DNA from: a virus
DNA: 28,882 nt
IMG/VR virus record: IMGVR_UViG_3300027743_000073
Location: 1-28,882 of that record
Reading direction: 5' to 3' (one strand)
The notes beneath the pieces are model-generated. The model worked only from the letters and a program-made list of their open reading frames with translations. It made no database searches and was not told where the DNA came from. A program made the position numbers and the translations under genes. Of this stretch, positions 1 to 5,070 are shown one piece after another (the first letter of the stretch is position 1; each line of letters opens with the position of its first letter).

Positions 1-109
1 CCGCAAGGTGTTCATTTAGCGCGTCCTGCGCTTCTTGGGAGTCGATACCCCCATCAAGAACTGCGTCTAAGATACCCTGCATTTCGGATGTGATTGCGTA
101 GAGCGACAT
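1..109 (-). CDS. Gp157-family protein, N-terminal fragment
   Basis: The reading frame starts with ATG at 109 and runs off the left edge, so only the first 36 residues are seen. They begin MSLYAITSEMQGILDAVLDG and continue with an acidic helix (GIDSQEAQDALNEHLA). This start matches the siphovirus Gp157 family, in which a short helical N-terminus is followed by a coiled coil. The family is commonly found next to phage recombination genes, and some members have been linked to resistance to phage infection; its biochemical role is unclear. The start codon overlaps the ERF stop codon (TAATG), so the two genes are translationally coupled. The position next to ERF supports a role in recombination or replication. 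The identification rests on the N-terminus only. Confidence 0.7.
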   Translation of the reverse strand, partial: MSLYAITSEMQGILDAVLDGGIDSQEAQDALNEHLA

Positions 110-909
110 TAGAAAGGAACCTCCTCTTTCACCGACTTCTTGGAATTGCCAAGGACGCGCATGATTTGAAGCGTGTCACCAATGCGCTCGACATCAAGGG
201 TGATTGACTCGTTGACAGTCTCACCAAGCAGGGTCGCGTACTCCTCCACGCTGGTCGCAATCCACGCGACGCCATGCTCTCCTTCAGCCTGGATGGCGTA
301 AGGCTTGCCCGGACGCGCAACCACGCGCAGGATTTTGAACACCCCGGCGTACTCTTCGGGGTAAGCGTCGCTGACAATCCTGTCCTTGACAGGCTCTGCC
401 TTGGCAGGTGCTGCCTTTGCAGGGGGCGCAGATGCCTTAGGAGCGGCCGGAGTCGCACCCTTGGCTTCTGTTGGCTTGAACGTCTTGCGAGGCTCAGGGC
501 GGTCATTACGGTCGCCGCTGCTGCCGGCGTTGCCGTCATCGTCCTCCTCGCCGACAATCCCGGTAATGGCTGCAAGCGAGTAACGGCGCAGGTAGGTGAT
601 GCTTGACCCCAACTGCTGCACCGTTGCACGATCAGGCAAGGCAGACCAAATCGTTTCAGCCATCCATTCCCCGCTTGAATGCAACAGGGTGGTGGTCACG
701 CCAACCGAGCCGCCATCGTTGCTGACAGTCTGAACTGCGCTGATACCGTGCGCTGCAAGTGGTGCGCGTACCGCGTTAATGATCGCACCCAGGCTGGCGT
801 ACCGCGACTTGAAGTGCGGGTTAATTGCGTCCAAGTTGGGGTTCTTGATGTGGCCGTTTGCCGCCGCCAGTGCCTTCGCCAACTCTCCGATTGTTTCGCT
901 ACGTTGCAA
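109..909 (-). CDS. erf: ERF-family single-strand annealing protein
   Basis: ERF proteins anneal complementary single-stranded DNA during phage recombination and genome circularisation, forming rings on DNA in the cytoplasm. The N-terminal half carries the family pattern: SETIGELAKALAAANGHI, then NPHFKSRYASLGAI, then a block reading SSITYLRRYSLAAITGIVGE followed by an acidic DDDGN stretch. A proline/alanine/lysine-rich linker of about 50 residues leads to a separate C-terminal domain ending in KEEVPF, as expected for the annealing core plus interaction tail. The frame is open from an ATG at 963, but that ATG lies only about 8 nt from the predicted transcript start. An AGAGAGGA ribosome-binding site sits just before the TTG at 909, and homologues start at this point, so I chose 909 (266 aa). 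RusA lies upstream in the same direction, giving a recombination module. Confidence 0.88.
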   Translation of the reverse strand: MQRSETIGELAKALAAANGHIKNPNLDAINPHFKSRYASLGAIINAVRAPLAAHGISAVQTVSNDGGSVGVTTTLLHSSGEWMAETIWSALPDRATVQQLGSSITYLRRYSLAAITGIVGEEDDDGNAGSSGDRNDRPEPRKTFKPTEAKGATPAAPKASAPPAKAAPAKAEPVKDRIVSDAYPEEYAGVFKILRVVARPGKPYAIQAEGEHGVAWIATSVEEYATLLGETVNESITLDVERIGDTLQIMRVLGNSKKSVKEEVPF

Positions 910-952
910 AGTAAAGTCCTCTCTAGTGACTACGCGGAACGCCGCGCACGAC

Positions 953-977
953 TGACACAACATGTGTCAATGTGTCA
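953..977. promoter_or_regulatory. Candidate operator: TGTGTCA repeats before erf
   Basis: TGACACA (953-959) and TGTGTCA (963-969) form a perfect 7-bp inverted repeat with a 3-bp spacer. A third copy, TGTGTCA, follows directly at 971-977. The cluster covers the expected start of the erf transcript, just downstream of its -10 box, which is where a repressor would act. TGACACA also occurs at 4545-4551, next to the -10 box of the main leftward promoter. The heptamer also occurs inside genes, where GTTGAC codons are common, so the evidence is the clustering at two promoters rather than the motif alone. Confidence 0.35.
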
Positions 978-1005
978 AATATACCAACAAGCAACCTACT
1001 GTCAA
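978..1005 (-). promoter_or_regulatory. Sigma-70-like promoter for erf
   Basis: On the minus strand, TTGACA (1005-1000) is followed by a 16-bp spacer and TATATT (983-978). Both boxes are near consensus. Transcription would start near 971, about 60 nt before the TTG start chosen for erf. The -35 box overlaps the last codons of the RusA gene, so erf and the Gp157 gene can be transcribed separately from the long upstream operon. Confidence 0.55.
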
Positions 1006-1421
1006 CCTGTAATGTAAATGGATATGCGAGATTCAGCAGTATTTCCGTATGTTTTGGTAGCAACAAGACTTACGACCTGCGAGTCATCGGCGTAAATAAT
1101 CCCTGTCAAGGAATCAAGGACAGCGCGGCACAGTTTGTCGATGTCCGGCTTGCCTGGGTGGGTTGCAACGCCAGCGCGAAGCACACCCTTTGCGTTGTAG
1201 TGGCTCTTTGGCCTGACGAACGTAAACGCAATCGACACTCCCACCGTCCCGTGCGTTGCGCCTTCAGCCCACACCTCACGCGCTGCAAGGGCTACCGTTG
1301 CTCTGTAGGGCTTCACGCGAGCGCAAGACTCTACGAGGGCAATGCGTCCACCTCGCGTCCTGAACGCCTTCTTGCTGCCCTGCGGAGCGGCGACACCAAG
1401 TACACGGAACTCAATCATCAT
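1002..1421 (-). CDS. rusA: RusA-family Holliday junction resolvase
   Basis: RusA enzymes are dimeric, metal-dependent nucleases that cut four-way DNA junctions. The product has the RusA layout: an N-terminal strand IEFRVLGVAAPQGSKKAF, a basic region, then the catalytic signature PDIDKLCRAVLDSLTGIIYA followed by DDSQV. The aspartates in PDID, in VLD and in the DD pair correspond to the family's metal-binding acidic residues. Length (about 139 aa) is normal. The ATG at 1421 lies inside the overlap with the upstream gene; a GTG at 1430 in the same frame would add three residues. In the phage it probably resolves recombination or replication intermediates before packaging, working with ERF downstream. 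Confidence 0.88.
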   Translation of the reverse strand: MMIEFRVLGVAAPQGSKKAFRTRGGRIALVESCARVKPYRATVALAAREVWAEGATHGTVGVSIAFTFVRPKSHYNAKGVLRAGVATHPGKPDIDKLCRAVLDSLTGIIYADDSQVVSLVATKTYGNTAESRISIYITG

Positions 1422-1566
1422 CGGTTCCACGCGCCTTGTATCGGTTGGCTATCTCGCGAGCAAGTTCAAGCCGCAAGTATTTGATTTCTTCAGACGCTTC
1501 AAGTAGCAGCGGATCGGTTGACTCGGAAGTCGCGATGCGGTCAACGATGTCTTCGATCTCGATCAT
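1411..1566 (-). CDS. 51-residue acidic helical protein, unknown
   Basis: This short gene starts MIEIEDIVDRIATSESTDPL, continues with a charged helix (EASEEIKYLRLELAREIANR) and ends in GTDDD. Its ATG overlaps the upstream stop codon (ATGA at 1566-1563), and its own stop overlaps the RusA start region, so it fills the space between two coupled genes exactly. That coupling is the main evidence that it is real. The composition suggests a single amphipathic helix or coiled coil. No family is recognised. Confidence 0.6.
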   Translation of the reverse strand: MIEIEDIVDRIATSESTDPLLLEASEEIKYLRLELAREIANRYKARGTDDD

Positions 1567-1766
1567 CCTTGCCCCTCGTACCAAACTTTGTCAAGTTTTT
1601 CAACAAATTTACTTCTGATCGTTTCCCTCAAACAGTCGCTTTCCGCTTGCGCTTTCGCAAGTTTCGCTTCAAGCAATTTGATTTGTAGTTCAAGTAATAA
1701 AACGTCCCTGCCGGGGGAACGCCCCCCAGCAGGAACGCCGCAAAAACCATCGTCAGGAGTTGGCAT
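1563..1766 (-). CDS. 67-residue coiled-coil protein, unknown
   Basis: The start is taken as the ATG at 1766, which lies within the last codons of the upstream helix-turn-helix gene; the frame is open further upstream, but that part would lie entirely over the other gene. The protein begins MPTPDDGFCGVPAGGRSPGR, then forms a leucine-rich heptad-like helix (LLLELQIKLLEAKLAKAQAE) and ends in a charged segment with WYEGQG. This is a probable coiled coil that could oligomerise. The stop codon overlaps the next ATG. The function is not recognised. Confidence 0.55.
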   Translation of the reverse strand: MPTPDDGFCGVPAGGRSPGRDVLLLELQIKLLEAKLAKAQAESDCLRETIRSKFVEKLDKVWYEGQG

Positions 1767-1917
1767 TGGCAACCTTGGCTTTGTGCCGGCTACCACGCAA
1801 GATCCGCGACACGCTGCCGGCACTGATGCCGTACTTCACGGCAATATCGCACTGGCGCATCCCGGCTTCCTTGTCAACACGCACACCCTCAACAATAAAT
1901 GGACTCAATTTTTTCAT
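1753..1917 (-). CDS. 54-residue helix-turn-helix DNA-binding protein
   Basis: This small gene lies on the minus strand between two coupled genes. Residues 21-42 read RQCDIAVKYGISAGSVSRIL then RG, a classic helix-turn-helix of the kind used by resolvases and small phage regulators: a first helix with IAxxYG, a turn at GIS, and a recognition helix starting SVSRIL. A basic tail (SRHKAK) follows, suited to DNA contact. The start ATG overlaps the previous stop (ATGA at 1917-1914). With little more than the DNA-binding unit, it may act as a dimeric repressor or as a partner subunit. The repeats near the operon's promoters are possible targets, but that is inference. Confidence 0.7.
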   Translation of the reverse strand: MKKLSPFIVEGVRVDKEAGMRQCDIAVKYGISAGSVSRILRGSRHKAKVANANS

Positions 1918-2129
1918 GGCACTTTCCTGTTAATGGTTTGAAGCAATGACTTGATCTCTTCCGCTGCCTTCGCCCTGTCGAATTCTACCCCGCTGTCAAT
2001 AACCCCGCCAATGACTCCAAGCATCTTGCTTTGGTGTTGAATGTCCCTGATCTGTGCGCGTAGTTGCGTCACGATTAGGCCGCGTTCGTTGAGGAGCGAT
2101 TCGTAATAGCCTGGTGTTGGTGTACTCAT
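1914..2129 (-). CDS. 71-residue hypothetical protein
   Basis: The gene begins with ATG at 2129, overlapping the previous stop (ATGA), and has an AAGGATGG ribosome-binding site directly upstream. The product starts MSTPTPGYYESLLNERGLIV and continues with a mixed-charge helical region (LRAQIRDIQHQSKMLGVIGG) and a C-terminal helix with AKAAEEIKSLLQTINRK. It appears to be helical and soluble, with no membrane segment or metal ligands. Its function is unknown; the tight coupling to neighbours supports expression. Confidence 0.65.
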   Translation of the reverse strand: MSTPTPGYYESLLNERGLIVTQLRAQIRDIQHQSKMLGVIGGVIDSGVEFDRAKAAEEIKSLLQTINRKVP

Positions 2130-2326
2130 AATCCATCCTTATGTCTCACGATTCGGTACTTTTGTTCAGCCCTGATGCTGACCCTGATCCTGTCGTTCAC
2201 CTCAGACCCTTGCACTTGGGCATAGATCTGCGCAATTTGATTGCCGTCCTCGTCATTGATAATGACCGAGTCACCCCATTTTCGGAGGGTCACGGTCAAA
2301 CAGCCGATTGGTATTTTAGGAGACAT
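2126..2326 (-). CDS. 66-residue CsrA-like small beta protein (putative)
   Basis: The frame is open further upstream, but the upstream gene covers that part, so the ATG at 2326 was chosen; it overlaps the previous gene by 11 bp. The sequence LTVTLRKWGDSVIIND resembles the start of carbon storage regulator CsrA (LTRKxGExxxI). The later segment RIRVSIRAEQKYRIVRHK resembles CsrA's QVRIGIxAP...I.RE, including the arginine used for RNA binding. CsrA dimers bind GGA motifs in mRNA leaders and alter translation and stability. A phage version could reprogramme host or phage mRNAs. The match is by eye and covers two blocks with a longer middle loop, so this is a hypothesis; otherwise it is a small beta-rich protein of unknown role. 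Confidence 0.5.
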   Translation of the reverse strand: MSPKIPIGCLTVTLRKWGDSVIINDEDGNQIAQIYAQVQGSEVNDRIRVSIRAEQKYRIVRHKDGL

Positions 2327-2705
2327 ATTTGATCTTGGTTGATGGTTCACATTTGGTGATAAAGTTGACACATTTATTAAGCAAATCGTCGCGCACGGAC
2401 TCAAGGGTGTCATCCGGGTCGCGGACACACAGACTTGAAAACCGCGTTCCATCAATCCCCGTAGGCGTTGAACTGACAAGGTAGACGGATGACCGCCAGT
2501 ACTGAAATACAGGATTGCCGTCACCCTCGTCAACGCGGTGCAGCATGGGGTCGCCGGCAACAATGATGACCGCCGGCAAACCGACATGCTTTGCCAGCCC
2601 CTCCCTGATGCCGCGCTCGTTTAGGAACGCGGGAATGCCTGTTGCGTGTTCCCAAGAAACGTCTTCCATGACAGGCCGAGCCCATCGGTTGTCATCGTCT
2701 TTCAT
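2316..2705 (-). CDS. 129-residue hypothetical protein
   Basis: The ATG at 2705 overlaps the stop of the upstream gene (TAATG), which fixes the start although the frame is open a little further. The product begins MKDDDNRWARPVMEDVSWEH and contains a mixed alpha/beta core with the hydrophobic strand LPAVIIVAG. The C-terminal half has two cysteines and ends KCEPSTKIKYVS. There is no signal peptide, membrane segment or known catalytic motif. It is probably a soluble early protein; no family is recognised. Confidence 0.65.
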   Translation of the reverse strand: MKDDDNRWARPVMEDVSWEHATGIPAFLNERGIREGLAKHVGLPAVIIVAGDPMLHRVDEGDGNPVFQYWRSSVYLVSSTPTGIDGTRFSSLCVRDPDDTLESVRDDLLNKCVNFITKCEPSTKIKYVS

Positions 2706-3070
2706 TACTGGTTCTCCTTGTAGCAATCCCAGCCGCGTCTTGCGGCTTCTGCCATTGCCGCTGTTCGGTCAATGCTCACGACATCCTTTTTGTAAGTTCC
2801 GCTGACATAAGTGCAGGCGATTCGCCTCGCCTCGTCGCGCTCGGCGGTGAGGGTTGTGTCAATCTCCTTGTTAGGTGGCAGCACATCCATCACGACGAGA
2901 TCATCAAGGTCATTCCAAAAACAGGTGTCTGCGAGTTCGTTGCGGAACTTCCCCACCTTGCCGTTTGGGGAGATTTCAAGCAGCGTCCATTCGCTGCGTT
3001 GGATTCGCGTGATCATGTCAGTCAGCAGTAGCCGCTTGCCTTTGAGTTTTCCCCATTTGTATTCGCTCAC
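2705..3070 (-). CDS. 121-residue protein with RGWDCYK C-terminal module
   Basis: The gene begins at the ATG at 3070 (MSEYKWGKLKGKRLLLTDMI), overlapping the upstream stop by four bases. The N-terminal part looks like a small mixed domain rich in beta strands (WTLLEISPNGKVGKFRNEL). The last 50 residues contain TAERDEARR and end in RRGWDCYKENQ. The neighbouring gene at 3067-3306 ends in RTERDEARR and SRGWDCYKKEDGK, so this C-terminal module has been duplicated or shared between adjacent genes. The module's function is not known; its conserved tryptophan and cysteine suggest a packing or binding surface. Confidence 0.65.
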   Translation of the reverse strand: MSEYKWGKLKGKRLLLTDMITRIQRSEWTLLEISPNGKVGKFRNELADTCFWNDLDDLVVMDVLPPNKEIDTTLTAERDEARRIACTYVSGTYKKDVVSIDRTAAMAEAARRGWDCYKENQ

Positions 3071-3306
3071 TTGCCGTCCTCCTTTTTGTAGCAGTCCCAG
3101 CCACGGGATTTCATGTACCGGATGGCGATCTCTTGGAAACGATTGCTGTCCACATACATCAAGACGGTATCGGCTGAATCAACCATCGCTGCGAACTCAC
3201 AGCAAGAACGCCTCGCCTCGTCGCGCTCCGTGCGGAGCGTGTCCACTTGTTTCGTCAGGTAGTCAATCTCCTTGCACAATGTCGCTATGTCTCTCAGGTC
3301 GCTCAT
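3067..3306 (-). CDS. 79-residue protein with RGWDCYK C-terminal module
   Basis: The start is the ATG at 3306, which overlaps the upstream stop (ATGA); earlier in-frame starts would lie inside the other gene. The product is MSDLRDIATLCKEIDYLTKQ, then VDTLRTERDEARR, a helical middle part with two cysteines, and the ending YMKSRGWDCYKKEDGK. The N-terminal half has coiled-coil character. The C-terminal 50 residues are related to those of the next gene downstream (2705-3070), so the pair probably arose by partial duplication. No known domain is recognised. Confidence 0.65.
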   Translation of the reverse strand: MSDLRDIATLCKEIDYLTKQVDTLRTERDEARRSCCEFAAMVDSADTVLMYVDSNRFQEIAIRYMKSRGWDCYKKEDGK

Positions 3307-3602
3307 GTCGTTTCCTCGCCAAGTGTTTCTTTCCATTGCTGTAACGCCACCTTGTGCATCGTTTCGGTCAGGTCGCACAAACTCCTTAAACGCGACACTG
3401 ACACAAAGAACAACGCGTCGCTTGATCCTTCCTTTTCCTCTGGTCGCTTTACCGTAAAGCAAACCGTTGGCTCATCATCTGCGCCAAGATTTAGTGACTC
3501 AAACCATGCGATCAGGTCGCGGGTTGGGCTTTCGTTGTCACCCTCGTACCGATCAAGGTAAATGTGTAGATCGCCAGTTATGTTGTTGGTTTGCAATTTC
3601 AT
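3303..3602 (-). CDS. 99-residue hypothetical protein
   Basis: An in-frame ATG at 3644 exists, but the ATG at 3602 overlaps the upstream stop (ATGA), which is the rule in this operon, so 3602 is preferred. The product starts MKLQTNNITGDLHIYLDRYE, has an acidic central region (NLGADDEPTVCFTVKRPEEK) and ends in a helix with LTETMHKVALQQWKETLGEE. It appears to be a small soluble alpha/beta protein with no membrane segment. The function is unknown. Confidence 0.62.
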   Translation of the reverse strand: MKLQTNNITGDLHIYLDRYEGDNESPTRDLIAWFESLNLGADDEPTVCFTVKRPEEKEGSSDALFFVSVSRLRSLCDLTETMHKVALQQWKETLGEETT

Positions 3603-3928
3603 GCCGTCCTCCCAAACAAGGTTGTTGGTATCGGTAATGTCCACACACGCGCTGCTCGGCCTGACCGTGTTGGTCGCTTGCCGTCAGCAACAATCAGTCC
3701 ATCGTTCATTAGGCTGTTGACACACGCGCTGCAAGTCTGATGTGTCAATGACAACCGCACCTCAAGTTCGTCGCAAGTGCCTGGTTGTTGAGTAATCGCG
3801 TCAAGCACCAAGGCGTTTAGCGTCCCAAAGCGTGGTTGAATGTCTGACCAGGCTGCGTCTTGTGTATCCCACCGCGTTGCTTGCCGGCGCGTACTGCGCG
3901 GTTCGTTGCCGTCTGTTGACTTGTTCAT
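3599..3928 (-). CDS. Winged-helix DNA-binding protein
   Basis: The 109-residue product has a polar N-terminus followed, from about residue 35, by a winged-helix pattern. LNALVLDAITQQPGTCDELE is the first helix and the entry to the second; LSLTHQTCSACVNSLMNDGL is the turn and recognition helix; IVADGKRPTRSGRAARVW is the wing. Small phage and prophage proteins of this kind share the pattern (THQTxSAxVNxLxxxGLI...RPTRSGRxAxVW). They are MarR-like in fold and probably regulate transcription; the target here is not known. Start and stop both overlap neighbours by four bases. As an early gene it may act on the divergent promoters at 4551-4614. Confidence 0.72.
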   Translation of the reverse strand: MNKSTDGNEPRSTRRQATRWDTQDAAWSDIQPRFGTLNALVLDAITQQPGTCDELEVRLSLTHQTCSACVNSLMNDGLIVADGKRPTRSGRAARVWTLPIPTTLFGRTA

Positions 3929-4242
3929 GCGTCCTCCGGTGAACGATCTGCAATGTACTTGCGTACCTGCTCGGCGTCTTCAATGGCTGCGCGTACCTCG
4001 GCCATTGGAAAGTCTGACGGGACAATGTCTTGGTCAGTTAGTTCAACGTCATCAAGGGCAATCTCAAGGATGTTCCAAGAGATTAATTCCCAGCCCTGCA
4101 CCCCGGTGTAGTGTCCGGGCTTGTGATATTGCCAATGCACTTCAAGCGTTGCGGTCACAACGTGTTCGCTTAAGTACTCGGCAGCCTGGTCATCGGTGAC
4201 CCATTCCGACAGAACGTCAATTTGCATGATTTGCTTGGTCAC
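3925..4242 (-). CDS. 105-residue acidic hypothetical protein
   Basis: The GTG at 4242 overlaps the stop of the upstream gene (GTGA), so it is preferred over the open-frame ATG at 4272; an internal ATG at 4227 is an alternative. The product begins VTKQIMQIDVLSEWVTDDQA with GTG read as Met. The middle is a run of alternating strands (VVTATLEVHWQYHKPGHYTG and ISWNILEIALDDVELTDQDI). The C-terminal helix is very acidic. The strand pattern resembles small beta-sandwich phage proteins of unknown function. A DNA-mimic role is conceivable from the charge, but nothing else supports it. Confidence 0.62.
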   Translation of the reverse strand: MTKQIMQIDVLSEWVTDDQAAEYLSEHVVTATLEVHWQYHKPGHYTGVQGWELISWNILEIALDDVELTDQDIVPSDFPMAEVRAAIEDAEQVRKYIADRSPEDA

Positions 4243-4493
4243 AGGGTCACCTCTGTGTCGCGGTGAGCGCATAGAAACGCAGCCTCGGCGGCGTAGATTT
4301 CGTCAATGCAAGCGTCAAACGCAAACTCGTTGTCAACGTCAACGCAAGCGCGTTCGTTGTGTGCGCGAACAACGCGCTGGCTAACGGCATCGTTAATCTC
4401 GCGAGCGGCCGCAACAAGAACGTCACAGTAGATGCGAGCAAGGTGCGGGTTGGTTTGTGCGTCAGTAACGGTAACTTTGAACTTGGTAGTCAC
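4239..4493 (-). CDS. 84-residue hypothetical protein, first gene of the leftward operon
   Basis: This is the first gene after the leftward promoter. It starts with GTG at 4493, preceded at eight bases by a GAGAGGA ribosome-binding site very like the one before erf. The product MTTKFKVTVTDAQTNPHLAR continues with a helix (IYCDVLVAAAREINDAVSQR) and an alanine-rich acidic C-terminus with two cysteines. There are no known motifs. Its place at the head of the operon means it would be among the first leftward proteins made; its role is unknown. Confidence 0.68.
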   Translation of the reverse strand: MTTKFKVTVTDAQTNPHLARIYCDVLVAAAREINDAVSQRVVRAHNERACVDVDNEFAFDACIDEIYAAEAAFLCAHRDTEVTL

Positions 4494-4550
4494 GGTGTCA
4501 GTCCTCTCAAACTGCTTGCGTTATCAGCGGCACGCGCCTCTGATTGACAC

Positions 4551-4579
4551 AAGGTACTTACCCGTATATCGACTGTCAA
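4551..4579 (-). promoter_or_regulatory. Leftward early promoter
   Basis: On the minus strand, TTGACA (4579-4574) is separated by 17 bp from TACCTT (4556-4551). The -35 is consensus and the -10 moderate. Transcription would begin near 4544, leaving a leader of about 50 nt with a good ribosome-binding site before the first gene at 4493. TGACACA at 4545-4551 overlaps the -10 edge and matches the heptamer repeated before erf, suggesting a shared operator. Confidence 0.5.
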
Positions 4580-4584
4580 CGCCA

Positions 4585-4614
4585 TTGACATGAATTTGTT
4601 GACAAAAATATAGA
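4585..4614 (+). promoter_or_regulatory. Rightward promoter facing the structured RNA region
   Basis: TTGACA (4585-4590) is followed by an 18-bp spacer and TATAGA (4609-4614). A second TTGACA lies at 4599-4604 and a TATAGT at 4617-4622. Its -35 box is the mirror image of the leftward -35 box, only 5 bp away. Transcription would start near 4621, immediately before the first of a series of hairpins and about 450 nt before the next protein gene, as expected for an RNA gene or a long structured leader. Confidence 0.5.
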
Positions 4615-4620
4615 TGTATA

Positions 4621-5040
4621 GTGTTGGCGCGGAGATGTGGGTGAGACTCCCACTTGCGACGAGGCACAAGGCCGTGAGGTACGCCCCTCGTTTCCCAGGC
4701 AATGGGGTAACAGAACCTACCGACAGGACAGGGCGCGGCAACGCGCTGCTGTCTGCATAAACCTATGAATAATTTGAACCTTTATGCAGATCGACATAGT
4801 TTGGTGAGTGTGTCGATGCGGTCAACATTCCAATTTGACCTGTATTTCCTGCTCCGGAAACAAACACGGCTCGGGACTTTCGTCAACCGAGCCGCGCATC
4901 CGGGGATTTGAGTGTACCACGTTGCGGCAGATTTATGGTATGGTGCTTGTAACAACTCCCCGTGTGGGAATTGCCGAGCGGCTGCTACTGCTCAAAATTT
5001 CGACAACTGTGGGTGGGGCGGGTAAGCCAGCAGCCGCTCC
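4621..5040 (+). ncRNA. Candidate structured non-coding RNA upstream of the HNH gene
   Basis: No convincing protein is encoded on either strand, yet the region is full of perfect stems. They are: 4637-4641 with 4649-4653 (5 bp); 4659-4664 with 4686-4691 (6 bp); a two-part hairpin pairing 4727-4731 with 4749-4753 and 4733-4737 with 4742-4746 around a GCAA tetraloop (GNRA type); 4752-4761 with 4781-4790 (10 bp); 4790-4796 with 4811-4817 (7 bp); 4867-4874 with 4887-4894 (8 bp); and 4976-4986 with 5029-5039 (11 bp). A promoter ends just before the first stem. It could be a stand-alone RNA, several RNAs, or the long leader of the HNH gene. I cannot match it to RNase P, tmRNA, 6S or a known riboswitch. 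The RNA's 3' end is not clear. Confidence 0.42.
4752..4790. repeat. 10-bp perfect inverted repeat
   Basis: TCTGCATAAA (4752-4761) and TTTATGCAGA (4781-4790) are perfect inverted copies separated by a 19-nt AT-rich loop. It directly follows the GNRA hairpin and shares two bases with its outer stem, so the two structures could compete. There is no U-tract after it, so it is not a typical terminator. It could be part of the RNA fold or a binding site for a dimeric protein. Confidence 0.6.
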
Positions 5041-5070
5041 CCGCTCTGCCTACGGCTTTGGGAAATACGA

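Noticed and set aside
4490-4741. Open frame of 83 codons on the minus strand ending at the first leftward gene
   Set aside because: It runs through the divergent promoters and the first hairpins of the RNA candidate, has no ribosome-binding site, and reads as unlikely protein.
4965-5045. tRNA-like stretch (TTGCCGAGCGGCT resembles a D arm of a class II tRNA)
   Set aside because: No matching acceptor stem, anticodon arm or TTCGAATC-type T arm can be drawn; the GC-rich part instead forms an 11-bp hairpin.
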